DNA of 64,000 bases. Origin: Hemileia vastatrix (Eukaryota > Basidiomycota > Pucciniomycetes > Pucciniales > Zaghouaniaceae). A program made the position numbers and the translations under genes. How positions within the stretch are numbered: the stretch's first letter is position 1; every line of letters starts with the position of its first letter. The notes under the pieces are model-generated. The model saw nothing but the letters and a program-made list of their open reading frames with translations, had not been told where the DNA came from and made no database searches. This document shows, one piece after another, positions 22,704 through 32,793 of this stretch. The stretch spans positions 19,235,185 through 19,299,184 of the forward strand of contig JASXTE010000004.1 of NCBI GenBank assembly GCA_030280995.1, given 5' to 3'.

Positions 22704-25084
22704 ATGGCTTCTGGCTCTGCTATTCCTGTGGTGACTGTCAGTGGGGGAGATGGTCCTCCTTCTGTGATGGTTAGGGAGTGTGTAAGGATTAAAACTTGGG
22801 ATTTTACCAAGTTTAATGGGGAGGATATCAAGTGGTTTCTAGAGAAGTATGAAACTGCTTCTGGAGTGGATGTTGCTTCCTACCTGGACATGGTAAAGCA
22901 GATTATCTTCTTCATTGGTGATAGGTCTGTGGAGAAGGAGATTGTGGCCATGTCTGGCTACAAGAAGAGGGATTGGAAATCGTTGTGTAGGGAGATGATA
23001 GATAGATGGGGAGTCAGGTTCACTATGGTGGATCTGAACAAGGTTGTCAGTTAATGGCAATCTTATGGTGGTGTTGGTACCTTGCATAGTTACAGAAAGT
23101 TTCTGCTACAGTTTGATCCTGTGGTGGAATATTTGGTGGAAGTGGAGGAGCTGGCACATGAAAATGCTGCCAAGGATGTTTTTTGGTCTGCTCTGGCTAG
23201 AGATGTCAGGATGGATGTGTTGAAGGAGTTGTCAAGAAAGGAATTGATGAAGACTCTTTCTAATGGGGACCAGAAGTTGCCTGCCTTGGATAAGGTGAAG
23301 GAGGCTGTTGAGGCCCATTTGAAGTTATTGGCTGTAGACACCTATCAGGAGGGGTGTGCCAAGTATGTCAGCAAAGTCAGTGAGGCTTTGGCTGAAGAGG
23401 AAGTTAGGGAGAAGAAGGAGGAGAAGAATTCAGTGCAGGCTCCCAAACAGGAGAGGGACCCAATGGTGGAGCAGTTGGCTGATCTTACAAAGCAGCTGCA
23501 TATTTTTATTTAGGAGGCTAAGAATGTCAATAAGGCACCTTCTCAGCCTAGAGATTTTGATAGGAGTGCTGGTAGGAGTGATCCTTGGGTCTGCTCTTAT
23601 TGCAGCAGGAGGGGGCACAGATCCAATGATTGTTGGGATTGAACAGGGATGTGTCTGAAGGAAAGGTGGAATTTGATGGCAGGGTTTTCAAGTTCCCTGA
23701 TGGTTCTTTTGTTAAGCCCAGTGAGGGGCAGGCTCCTGTTGATTTGGTCAGGAGAAGGGGAGGTCTCAATCAAAGGAGGCCAAGGTTTGACAAGATTCCT
23801 GATCAAGGGAGGTCTTCTGGTAAGGAGGATGAGGATACTAAGGGAAAGGGGAAGGAGGTCAATAAGGTCTCTTTTTCTACTTCCTTTGGTGGTTTGGAGT
23901 TGTATTCTTGTGGTGGGCAGTCAAATGGTGAATGCTTGGCTGGTGTTTATGATGTGGAAGCAGGGAAGGTGGGAAAGCCTAAGAGCAGTTCTCAGGCCCA
24001 ACCAAAGCCAAATGTCTCAAAGGTGGATCCTAAGCTGAGTGCAGCTAGGAAGAGGTACAGCAAAGAGGAGCTGTACAAGATGCAGAAGGGTATGGCTGAC
24101 ATGGGCCCCCCTAGTTTTGGCACATTAAACATGAATGGCAAGCCAATGCCAATGGAGGTAGATTCTGACTCTGAGGAGGATTTCCCTTTGGCTTTATTGC
24201 CAAAGCCTCCTGGAGTTAGAGGTTCTGGTGAGGGATCTGGTTTGGTTCCTGTTAATGAAAAACCTGTTGGTGGTGCTGGTCCTCAAGAAGCTTCTAGGAC
24301 CAAGGTAGTGAAGCAAAGAGCTCACTTTGAGAGGCCAGTAGTTTCTGGTCAAGTTAATGTTATGGACTCTGTCCTGTAAAGGATGAATCAGGGTCAGGTT
24401 TCCCTATCATATGGGGAATTGCATGCTATCAGTCCAGGGTTGGCTGATAGACAGAAAAAGTTGTTGACCAGGAGAAGAGTTTCTTCTGGGGAGGTAGAAT
24501 ACATTTGTGATTCTGCTGAAAAGTTTGGTGAGGGGTTAGAAACTCATATTTCTGCTCCTCTGGGATATTTCAATGTCATTCTGAATGGCAGGGAGGCAAG
24601 GGCATTGGTGGATTCAGGTTCTCAGATAAACCTAATTTCTTTGTTTGAGGCAACTCATTTGAGCCTCCCCATAAAAACTGGTATTGGTGGGAATTTGAGA
24701 GGGATCGGTGGTCATTTCAATGAATTGGTTGGAAAATCAGAGTTTGTGAAGTTAGATGTTGGCAGAGCCTCAGGGAAGGTTCATTTTTACATTTCTAAAG
24801 GTAATATAAAAGCAGTTTTGTGTGGGCCATTCTTGATGGATTTTCAGGCAAGAATTGGTTATCAATATTATTTGGGAATCAGTTTGGAGTTGACTGGTGA
24901 AGATGAAAGGATGCTTCACATGAGGTTATCATCGCCTGGAGAGGATGGTTGGGAGACCAGGCCTGGTTTATCTTCAATGTGTCAGTGCATGGACTGCTGC
25001 AGGAGAAGGAAGGAAGTGGGTGTTGCCTCTGGTTTTGTGGAGTGTGGCTCAGGCTCTATTGAGAGTAAATCTTTTTTAGAGTAA
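22704..25084 (+). pseudogene. gag: E5 gag-protease
   Basis: The start ATG at 22704 gives MASGSAIPVV; then VRIKTWDFTKFNGEDIKWF, KQIIFFIGDRSVEKEI, a Lys/Glu-rich segment and a canonical zinc knuckle C-SY-C-SRRG-H-RSND-C near 23592-23633. The protease motif ALVDSGSQINLIS is at about 24607, and FLMDFQARIGYQYY lies near its end. Stops at 23052-23054, 23511-23513 and 24377-24379 and a frameshift near 23638 break it. The last residues ..SFLE are shared with E7. Gag and protease therefore form one reading frame in this family, with pol downstream in a separate one. Confidence 0.83.
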
Positions 25085-26028
25085 TGAGGGTTGATCACCC
25101 TAGTGCTACAACCTCTCCCCAAGATGAGGAAATCCCAGGTTGTAGTAGGTCAGCTCCCTTGGAGATATACCAAGTGGATTTTCAACTTTCCCTTTTTAAT
25201 GTTTCTCTTCTCTGCAAGTATTCATCAAGTTTTTTATAAAGTCTCTGTTCTCTCTCAAGATTCTTAATTATTTTTAATTCAAGTTCAAGGAAGAAGATTG
25301 GTTATATATCTTTATTGAAAGATATGTGGAAAAGTTTTGGGGCAGTGAGATTGGGGTCTAAAAGTAAGTCCTCCCAATTGTGCACCGCTATGGTTTCTTC
25401 TACACCTTTCAAAAACATTACCTGGGCCACACCTGTGAGAATTGGGGAAACCCCTGGTTATTTTTGTAGGTCAGAAGAAAACTCAAGAAAAGAAGAAAAA
25501 AAATTCAAGATAATTCCAAAAAATCAAGAAAAAAATCTGAAGATAATGAAGAAAGAAGATTCAAAATATTTTTGTCAAGATTGTCAAGATCAATTTTTGG
25601 ACCTCCAGCATGAGGTTAAACTGCAGAAAATTATGAAGAAATGAGATCATCAAGAGCGATTTTTGGGCCTCCAGCATGAGGTTAAACTGCAGAAAATTAT
25701 GAAGAAAGAAGATCATCAAGATCAATCTTTGGGCTTCCAGCATGAGGATAAACTGCACAATTTTAGAAGAGTTGATTTTGAAGATGAATCAAGATTTGAA
25801 GATTTGGAGGACAAAAGTGAAGATTAAGATTTTGAATTGCGGAAAAGTTTTGGAGTGGTGAGATTGGGGTCTAAAAGTAAGTCCTCCCAATTGTGCACCG
25901 CTAGGGTTTCTTCTACACCTTTCAAAAACATTACCTTGGCCACACATGTGAGCAATAGGGAAACCCTTGGTTTTTTTTCCAGGTCTGGTGGTGAAGATTT
26001 CCTGAAGACCTCTTAAGTTGAAGGTGGA
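25085..26028 (+). other. E5 gag-pol spacer with duplicated intron-like module
   Basis: A ~145-bp block (GCGGAAAAGTTTTGG...GATTGGGGTCTAAAA, then GTAAGTCCTCCC...) occurs at 25326-25472 and 25838-25982. Each copy has a GTAAGT donor and ends in a pyrimidine stretch with TAG or CAG, so both may be introns. Between them lie three copies of a ~70-bp repeat with CTCCAGCATGAGGTTAAACT. The same layout is present in E7 (54925-55520). Confidence 0.6.
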
Positions 26029-26672
26029 GTGGCAAAGTATAAGAAGGTAGCACAGAAGATTAGGCCTGTCAATGAGCCTATGCCTGTGTGTTTTAATCCG
26101 CCCTTGAAGAGACCTCATTTGTCAAGAGATCCGTACTGTACTCCTTTGGTGAAGAATCCTCCAGAATTTGTAGAGACAGCTAGGGTGACCGTGGAAAGGT
26201 TGAAGGTTGTTAATTTTGGTCCTGATGGGTGGTTGTCTGAAGAAGAAAAGAAGTTGTTGTTGCACGTTATTGTGCTAAGGGAAAAGGCTGTGGCGTTTGT
26301 TGAGGAGGAAAGGGGTGTATTGAAGCACTCTTATGGGGAACCTTACTTGATTTCGGTTGTTTGTCATGAACCTTGGCAAATCAAACCTATTCCGATTCCA
26401 GCCTCTATTAGAGAGGATTTTGTGGAGATTGTTAGGGAAAGAGTCAGGACTGAGTTATACAAACAATTGACATCCGGGTACTCAAGTCTGGTGTTCTGTG
26501 TAAAGAAGCAGAATGGGAAGTTGAGGGTGGTTCATAATTTTATAGGCCTGAATAGAGTTACTATCAAGGATGTGGGGATGCGGCCAAGTGCAGAAGAATT
26601 TGTGGAAGCTTTTGCTGGAAGGGTGTGTTATGGTTTGTGTGATATTATGGGTGGTTATGATGAAAGGGAACT
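26029..26672 (+). pseudogene. pol: E5 pol, N-terminal RT part
   Basis: Reads VAQKIRPVNEPMPV, PHLSRDPYCTPLVKNPPEF, KPIPIPASIREDFVEIVRER, FCVKKQNGKLRVVHNFIGLN and RVCYGLCDIMGGYDEREL, collinear with E7 pol. The RT is cut just after its first catalytic region; palm YxDD, RNase H and integrase are absent. The frame continues without a stop into E6. Confidence 0.82.
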
Positions 26673-28260
26673 TGAATTCTGCTCTCTCAATTCAGGTATC
26701 CCCTCGACAGATTCTCTTGAAGATGAAGAGGACAACCAAATCAACGTTGAAGCCATTAAATCAACTCTACCAGAAATCTACCACGATTTCCTCGATGTTT
26801 TCTCAATCCGCAAGGCCAATAAGTTACCACCTCATCGACCCTACGACCATCAAATAGAGTTAATAGGCCCAGTAGCTCTGGCAGGTCCTGTCTATTCTTT
26901 GTTGAAGGACGAATCTCAATTTCTTCCAGACTACATTGCAGAGAATGTAGCCAAAGGTTTCATCAGAGCCAGTAAATCTCCAACCAGCTCCCCTGTCCTC
27001 TTTGTAAAAAAGAAGGACGGTAGTCTTAGGTTGTGTGTTGATTATAGAAAGCTCAACACAGTCACTAAGAAGAATGCATATCCTGTTCCTCCTATGTCAT
27101 TACTTCTTACCCTTTTCAATGGTGCTAATTTCTTTTCTAAAATTGATCTTAGAGGCGCTTACAATCTGATTCGCATTGCAGAAGGTCATGAACCACTGAC
27201 TGCAATGCGCACTAGATTTGGTAGATTTGAATATTTAGTTATGCCTTTTGGATTGTGTAACGCACCTTCAACTTTTCAAACTTTTGTTAATGATATCTTT
27301 CAAGATGTTGTTGAACAATTTGTAGTTGTCTATTTAGATGATATTTTAATATTCTCTAAAACACTAGATGAACATATTAATCATGTTTGAAAGGTCCTAA
27401 ATCGTCTTCGAGATCATGGTCTCTACACCAAGCATAATAAATGCGAATTCCACCTCAAATCAATTGATTTTTTGGGTTTTACGTTGTCCACTGACGGTTT
27501 AGTCATGGATGACATGAAAGTCCAGAAAATCCTGGAATGGCCTGAGCCCAAAACTATTAAATCACTCCAAGGATTTTTGGGTTTTGCAAACTTCTATAGA
27601 AGATTTATTAAAGATTACTCTAAAACTATTTCCAATCTTACTTCTCTTCTTAGAAAAGACATTCCTTTTGTTTTTACTTCTACAGCACGAAAGGAATTCG
27701 AAGCACTAAAAACGGCGTTCACCACAGCCCCAATTCTTTGACATTTTGATCATTCTGCTTTGACAATAGTTGAGACAGATGCGAGCAATTATGCTATTGC
27801 AGGGGTCATCTCTCAATTAAATCCTGAAACAAATTTGTTTCATCCTGTTGCTTTTGAGTCACGCAAACTCATAGCCGCAGAATTAAATTATGAAATTCAT
27901 GACAAAGAGCTTTTAGCTATTATCAATTGTCTTAAAAAATGGTGTTCTTTTCTTCTCAGCCTAGATAGTCCTTTTCAAATTTTAACAGATCATAATGCTT
28001 TAAAATACTTCATGTCTTCCAAAGTGTTAACCAGGCGTCAAGCCAGGTGGTCTGAAATTTTGTCTGAATTTCCCTTCTCTATTTCCTATTGCCCAGGTAA
28101 GAACTGCACTGTCCCAGATATCTTGGCACGTCGGGACAACGTTTACCCACGGCGGGGGGATGCATTTGCTGACATGAACCCAGCAAATGTACAATCAATT
28201 TTCAACGAATCAATGTTAACGACTCATCAACTTAATTCGATGACAATTCAATCTTTTTGA
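26673..28260 (+). pseudogene. pol: E6 reverse transcriptase and RNase H
   Basis: Landmarks are LPPHRPYDHQIEL, ASKSPTSSPVLFVKKKDGSL, RLCVDYRKLN, FSKIDLRGAYNLIRI, YLVMPFGLCNAPSTFQ and the YLDD box at 27331-27342. Next come GLYTKHNKCEFHL and PIL.HFDHSALTIVETDASN of the RT-RNase H connection, ESRKL..ELNYEIHDKELLAI and LTDHNALKYF. TGA stops lie at 27388-27390, 27739-27741 and 28258-28260; each sits where an Arg codon (CGA) is usual in this family. Catalytic residues are otherwise retained. Confidence 0.85.
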
Positions 28261-29541
28261 AATCCACTATCCAACATCCTCAAAGCTCAGTCGAAGGACG
28301 ATTATTGTTTAGGGTTAAAAGACAAAATACTCTCGAAGCAAGAGGCCAAAAGATTTAGTATTGAATCAGGTCAATTAGTCTTCGAAGGTAGAGTAGTCAT
28401 ACCCGACAAGAATGAAATAAAATTATGGATCTTCAACAGTCGAAATGATTCTCTATTAGCTGGTAATTTTGGTGTTGATAAAACCTACCAGTTAATAGCA
28501 AGGGATTTCTTCTGGCCAGGTATGACCAGGGAAATCAAGGCCTATATAAAGCTTGTTACGAATGTAATAGGAACAAGGCTCCCCGTCACCAGAAGCATGG
28601 GTTACTTCAACCATTTCCTATTCCCTCTAAACCTTGGGAATCTTTATTGATGGATTTTATTTCTCAACTTCCTCTTTCTAATAATTTTGATGCTATATTA
28701 TTAATAGTAGATAGATTTTCAAAGATGTCTATTTTTTTTAAAACCACTACTACTGCTACAGCAGAAGATTTGTCAAAACTTTTTCTAGAATATGTATTTT
28801 CAAAACATGGCTTACCTAATGATATTATTTCAGATTCAGATAGAGAATGATATTATTTCAGATAGAGGCTCATTGTTTGTATCCACATTCTGGACCCAAC
28901 TGTGTTGACAACTCAATATCACGAGGAACCTCTCCACTGCCTATTACCCTGAAACCGACGGTCAAACAGAAAGAGTTAACCAAATCCTTGAACAATACCT
29001 TCAAATTTATGTCAGTTACCAACAAGACGATTGGACCACATGGTTACCACTGGCCGAATTTGCTTATAATAACTGGACTCATTCTTCGACACAACAATCT
29101 CCCTTCAAAACCATTTTTGGAAGACATCCTTGATTCAACTCAATCCATGTAGGAACTAATCATCCTGCGGAACATTATCTTCAAACTATATCACAACTCC
29201 AAGAAGAACTTAAAACAAATTTGGAATTAGCGATTCGAAGATACAAGGAACAGGCCGACAAACATCAACAATCTGCTCCTTCCTTTAAACCAGGCGACAA
29301 AGTATGGCTCGACGCACAAAACATTCGAACAACACGACCATCAAAGAAACTGGCTGAAAAGCTCTTGCGACCATTCGAAATCGACTCTGAAGTCTCTAAA
29401 ACTGCATTTCGACTCAAGTTACCTCCTAAATGGCAGGCGATTCACCCTGTTTTCCATGTATCTCTCCTGGAACTGGCTCGAGAAATATACCCGGGCAAGA
29501 ACCAACCCCCTCTGGAACCGGTTGAATTGAAGATCATCTAG
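28261..29541 (+). pseudogene. E6 integrase
   Basis: Fragments in several frames read SRNDSLLAGNFGVDKTYQLI, FFWPGMTREIKAYIK, CYECNRNKAPRHQKHG, LLMDFISQLP, LLIVDRFSKM, NDIISD, and later [20 protein letters not shown]. The HHCC His positions read Asn in RNDSLLAGNFG. A frameshift lies near 28553. A ~22-bp tandem duplication (GATATTATTTCAGAT..) at about 28823-28865 breaks the frame again, and a TGA lies near 29130. The C-terminal part (29221-29541) KPGDKVWLDAQNI...HPVFHVSLLE is intact. Confidence 0.83.
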
Positions 29542-29727
29542 AGTGGGAAGTAAGTCGTATCCTTGATTCAAGAATGCGCAAGGGGAAACTTCAATACCTC
29601 GTGGAATGGGAAGGCTTCCTCAATGACTCAGAAAAAACATCCTGGGAACCAGCCATCAATGTTTCTAACGCCCCTGAACTTCTAAAATCCTTTCATTTGA
29701 AATATCCTTTAAAACCAAAACCTTAAA
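29535..29727 (+). pseudogene. E6 chromodomain
   Basis: After a frameshift near 29540 the sequence reads HLEWEVSRILDSRMRKGKLQ, YLVEWEGF and SEKTSWEPAINVSNAPELL, a chromodomain of the type that directs chromoviruses to particular chromatin, and ends at a TAA near 29725. Confidence 0.85.
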
Positions 29728-29959
29728 ATTTCTTTTATTTTAAATTTTCTTTTTCTTTTTTTCTTTTCTTTCTTTTTCTCTTTCTCTTAAAAATCTAAAA
29801 CACCTCTTAAATTTCTTAGCCTTGTTTTCTTTTTTTTTCTTTTCTTCTTTTTCTTTCTTCTCCTTCTATAAAATTTTCTCCAAAACCCACTAAAATCAAA
29901 ATCAAAATTAAAATTAAAAAAAATTAAAAATTAAAATTTAAAAATTTAAATTTAAAATT

Positions 29960-29992
<33 letters not shown>

Positions 29993-30664
29993 TAAAAATA
30001 AAATAAATAGAATAAACATAAATAATAAAATAAAATAAAAAACTTTTAAATCTCTCTAAATGTTTTTTTTCTCTTTTCTTTTTCAATTCTCTAAATACAT
30101 TCTTTTCTTAAATTTAAAATTCTCTTTAAAATTTTCTTTTCTAAAATTTATTCTCTCTTTAAACTTTCTTTCCTTCGAACCATCAAAATCTTGTACGACA
30201 CAACCATTTCCTCAAACATAACTTCAACCTCTAAATCTCCTTATAAAATTCTTCGAACAAATGATTCTTCTTTTTCAAATTCTCTTTAAATTCTAATTCT
30301 TTTCTTTTCTCTGTTTTCAACTATTTAAAATTCCTAAAAAATCAATAAACAACTTTTCGCAAATAACAAATTCTTCTTTCATTAAATTCTCATTTCAACA
30401 AACTCATCTCAAACACCAACCATTTTTTTCTTCTTTCTCTCTTCTCTTACATAAATTTTTCTTTTAAACTTAAAAACTTCTATCTTTTTCTTTCTTTATT
30501 TAAATTTCTTCTTTCAAATTCTAAAGCAAAATTTTATTTAAAACTTTTTTTCTCTCTCTCCCAAATCTTATAAAAATAATATTCACCTTAAATACAATAA
30601 AATTATACAAAAAAAATAAAACTAAAGACAATTCTACTTTTCTACTTATTTACATCTCTTCTTT
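29728..30664. other. E6 spacer, low-complexity
   Basis: C/T-rich and A/T-rich low-complexity sequence between the chromodomain and the end of the antisense gene. No coding region. It may hold the 3' UTR of the antisense gene on the minus strand. Confidence 0.6.
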
Positions 30665-31611
30665 TCATTTCAAATTTTTCTCTTTTAATTTTTCTCGAAC
30701 AAATCTTTTCATCTTCTCCAAAATTACCCTTATCTCCTTCCTGCATTTCTCAAATACCTCCTCCTCTCCAATCTCCAACAGTTCCTCTGCCATGTCGAAG
30801 GAAGCAGCGTCGATAATTTTATCGACCTCCCCACACAACTCTTCTGCAAACCTAACTCGTCGACCCTGACGAGGCTTCTTTGACCACACCTGGTCCCGCG
30901 TTTCCTCAGGTTCTTTGATTCCACCCGTGACCGGAGGGTTTGCCTCAGTTGGCAAACGCGACGCAGGTTCCCCAATTGGGTCTTCAATGGCATTTGATGT
31001 CTAAACAAGAACTCATCAGTAACCTCATCCCTAAAAAAAAAAAAACAACAGATAAAACTTACTTCGAAGATGGGGTCAGGTTCTAAGAACAACCTTGGAG
31101 CCACCTCTACCTCTGCTTCTCTCTCCTCCTGCTCATCTTCAATGACCACCCGTCTTTTCTTGGGTGTCTGCCCTGGAACAGGGACTTCATCCTCATCTTC
31201 CTCCACCAATTCGTGGATCTCTTCTTCGACACCCCGTTTTGAACTTGTGGCCTGGGTTACCCAGGTTGTGATCTCGTTATTAAGTTCCTTATTGTTCTCC
31301 CCCACCAATTGATTGTCTCCAACCGAGACATCCCAAATGTCTTTGACCACCTCTTTTGTTTTAGGGATCACCCAAAACTTAGTCTTGGTGAATCGTTGTT
31401 CAATCTCTGCGTTCTTCGTCAACGCATCGCACGCCACTCGTTGCCAACGGCAAAACTCGCATTTCTGGCGAGGGCCTCGAGTCGCCGTACTTTCGACACA
31501 AAAATATTCTATCGCTTCACAAGCAGTGCAAGCCTGGGAAAACTGTCGTGTAACCATTCCCCCATCCGCTTTAGGGTGTGGAGGCGTAGGTGTTGGGGTA
31601 GAACAGTTCAT
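30665..31611 (-). CDS. Antisense gene of E6: zinc-cluster, nuclear-type protein
   Basis: Exon 1 is 31063-31611 and exon 2 is 30665-31000, separated by a 62-bp intron (GTAAGT...TTTAG, phase 0). The product is 294 residues without a stop, the only clearly intact gene in the window. Cys 28, 31, 38, 51, 54 and 61 have the spacing C-x2-C-x6-C-x12-C-x2-C-x6-C, which fits the fungal Zn2Cys6 (Gal4-type) pattern. However, the first half (CTACEAIEYFC) lacks the usual basic residues. A PKKRRV nuclear-localisation-like motif follows, then acidic stretches and a charged, probably helical C-terminus (EEEVFEKCRKEIRVILEKMK). It starts 111 bp from the 3' LTR and runs antisense to the element. Function is unknown; DNA or RNA binding is a guess. 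Confidence 0.72.
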
Positions 31612-31721
31612 TATAATGAGGAAATTAATAAACAAGAAAAAATATATAGAGAGGAAAGGGAAACTAGTGTGAGAAGATGGCTCAAGCTCAAAGGAGCTCA
31701 CGATTCTTATACCCGGGCATC

Positions 31722-32491
31722 TGTCACGCGCCACGTGACACTCAAGGAAAAAGCAGCTCATTAAATCAATAATATTGAGTTCTAAATCTATACTCAAAGT
31801 GCAGAAAGCAATTCTCCATAGCAACTGCAATTCCCCTTTGTGTACTTACTATTCAACTGCGCTAACCTAAACTCTAAATCTAAATTATTCAATCTCTCAA
31901 TAGTGTGCCTTAGTCTTAATTTCAATAAGCGACGCACAGCGCTATGATCAACGTAATATTACATTAGTAGTTTTCATTAAAAAGTTTGTTAATTAATTAA
32001 AATGGGTAAATTGAGCATGGACGGATATTAGCAAAGAGGGTCTAAGTGTATGTTATTAATGGTCTGTGGTATGTGAATGGTGCGATGAGAGGGAGGTCAA
32101 TGCGAGGAGGAATAAAGGATATAAAAGGGTTGGGTATTTGGTTCAATATTTCTTAGAATTAAATTATAAAACGTATTTACATTTAATAGTGGTAAAATCT
32201 TTAAGTTAAATCATTATTATTGTATCTTTCTTTATTTTCTCAATAATCATTTCTAAATCCTAAATCTTTGATTGTTGAGTTTCCAACCCTTCGTGAGATC
32301 TTAAGAATTCCTATTAGCTTTGAAACTATATTATAATTCTTCTCGAACATACCTTGAACCCGTAGCTCTTACTTCGAGTGACCTTTGAATCACTTCCTCA
32401 AATCATTCCTCTGTGATTCGAAGAAGTTTCTAAATCCCTCATCTCACTTTCAGGAACATCCTCGACCTTGTGCGTAGGTCGTCCGGTGACA
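31722..32491 (+). repeat. 3' LTR of E6
   Basis: Starts TGTCACGCGCCACGTGACAC and ends GTCCGGTGACA, so the termini carry a TGTCAC/GTGACA inverted repeat; the first 19 bases are themselves nearly palindromic. A TATA-like GGATATAAAAGGG lies at about 32108-32121. Length is 770 bp. No second copy is in the window, so the ends rest on the terminal inverted repeat only. Confidence 0.6.
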
Positions 32492-32793
32492 ACCATCCCT
32501 CACCAAAAAAGAAAGATCATTAAAGGCACTCAAAAATCCATTACCATAGTTAATAAACAAAATATATACAAAAAATTAAAGCATCCAACACATGGAAATT
32601 CAAGTTCACAAGGATATTAAGAAAAAATAATTTTTTTAAATTTCACTTATCACAACAATAATTGAAAATTATTAATCATTAAAAACAAAACATTCATCAG
32701 TTTATACTTGTTTTTCATGCCTAAATAAAATAAAAGAGGCTTTAATGACATGTAATTGATAAAAATACTTTGGTATATTTTAAGTATTGTGCT
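32492..32793. other. Unassigned AT-rich stretch
   Basis: Lies between the E6 LTR and the palindrome array. I see no gene or repeat. Confidence 0.5.

Larger units (their letters stand above)
21567..26672 (+). mobile_element. E5: LTR retrotransposon, 5' half
   Basis: A 5' LTR (21567-22611), primer-binding site, gag-protease and the start of pol. The pol sequence stops at 26672, just after CDIMGGYDEREL of the RT, where the chromovirus E6 begins in the same reading frame. Related in sequence to E7 throughout. It was inserted into the integrase gene of E4. Confidence 0.85.
26673..32491 (+). mobile_element. E6: 5'-truncated Ty3/Gypsy chromovirus
   Basis: Contains RT, RNase H, integrase and a chromodomain, then an AT-rich spacer, an antisense gene and an LTR (31722-32491). 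The 5' LTR, gag and protease are missing: the left edge joins E5 inside its RT, so this is a deletion or recombination junction, not a simple insertion. It is a different lineage from E3/E5/E7. Confidence 0.82.
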
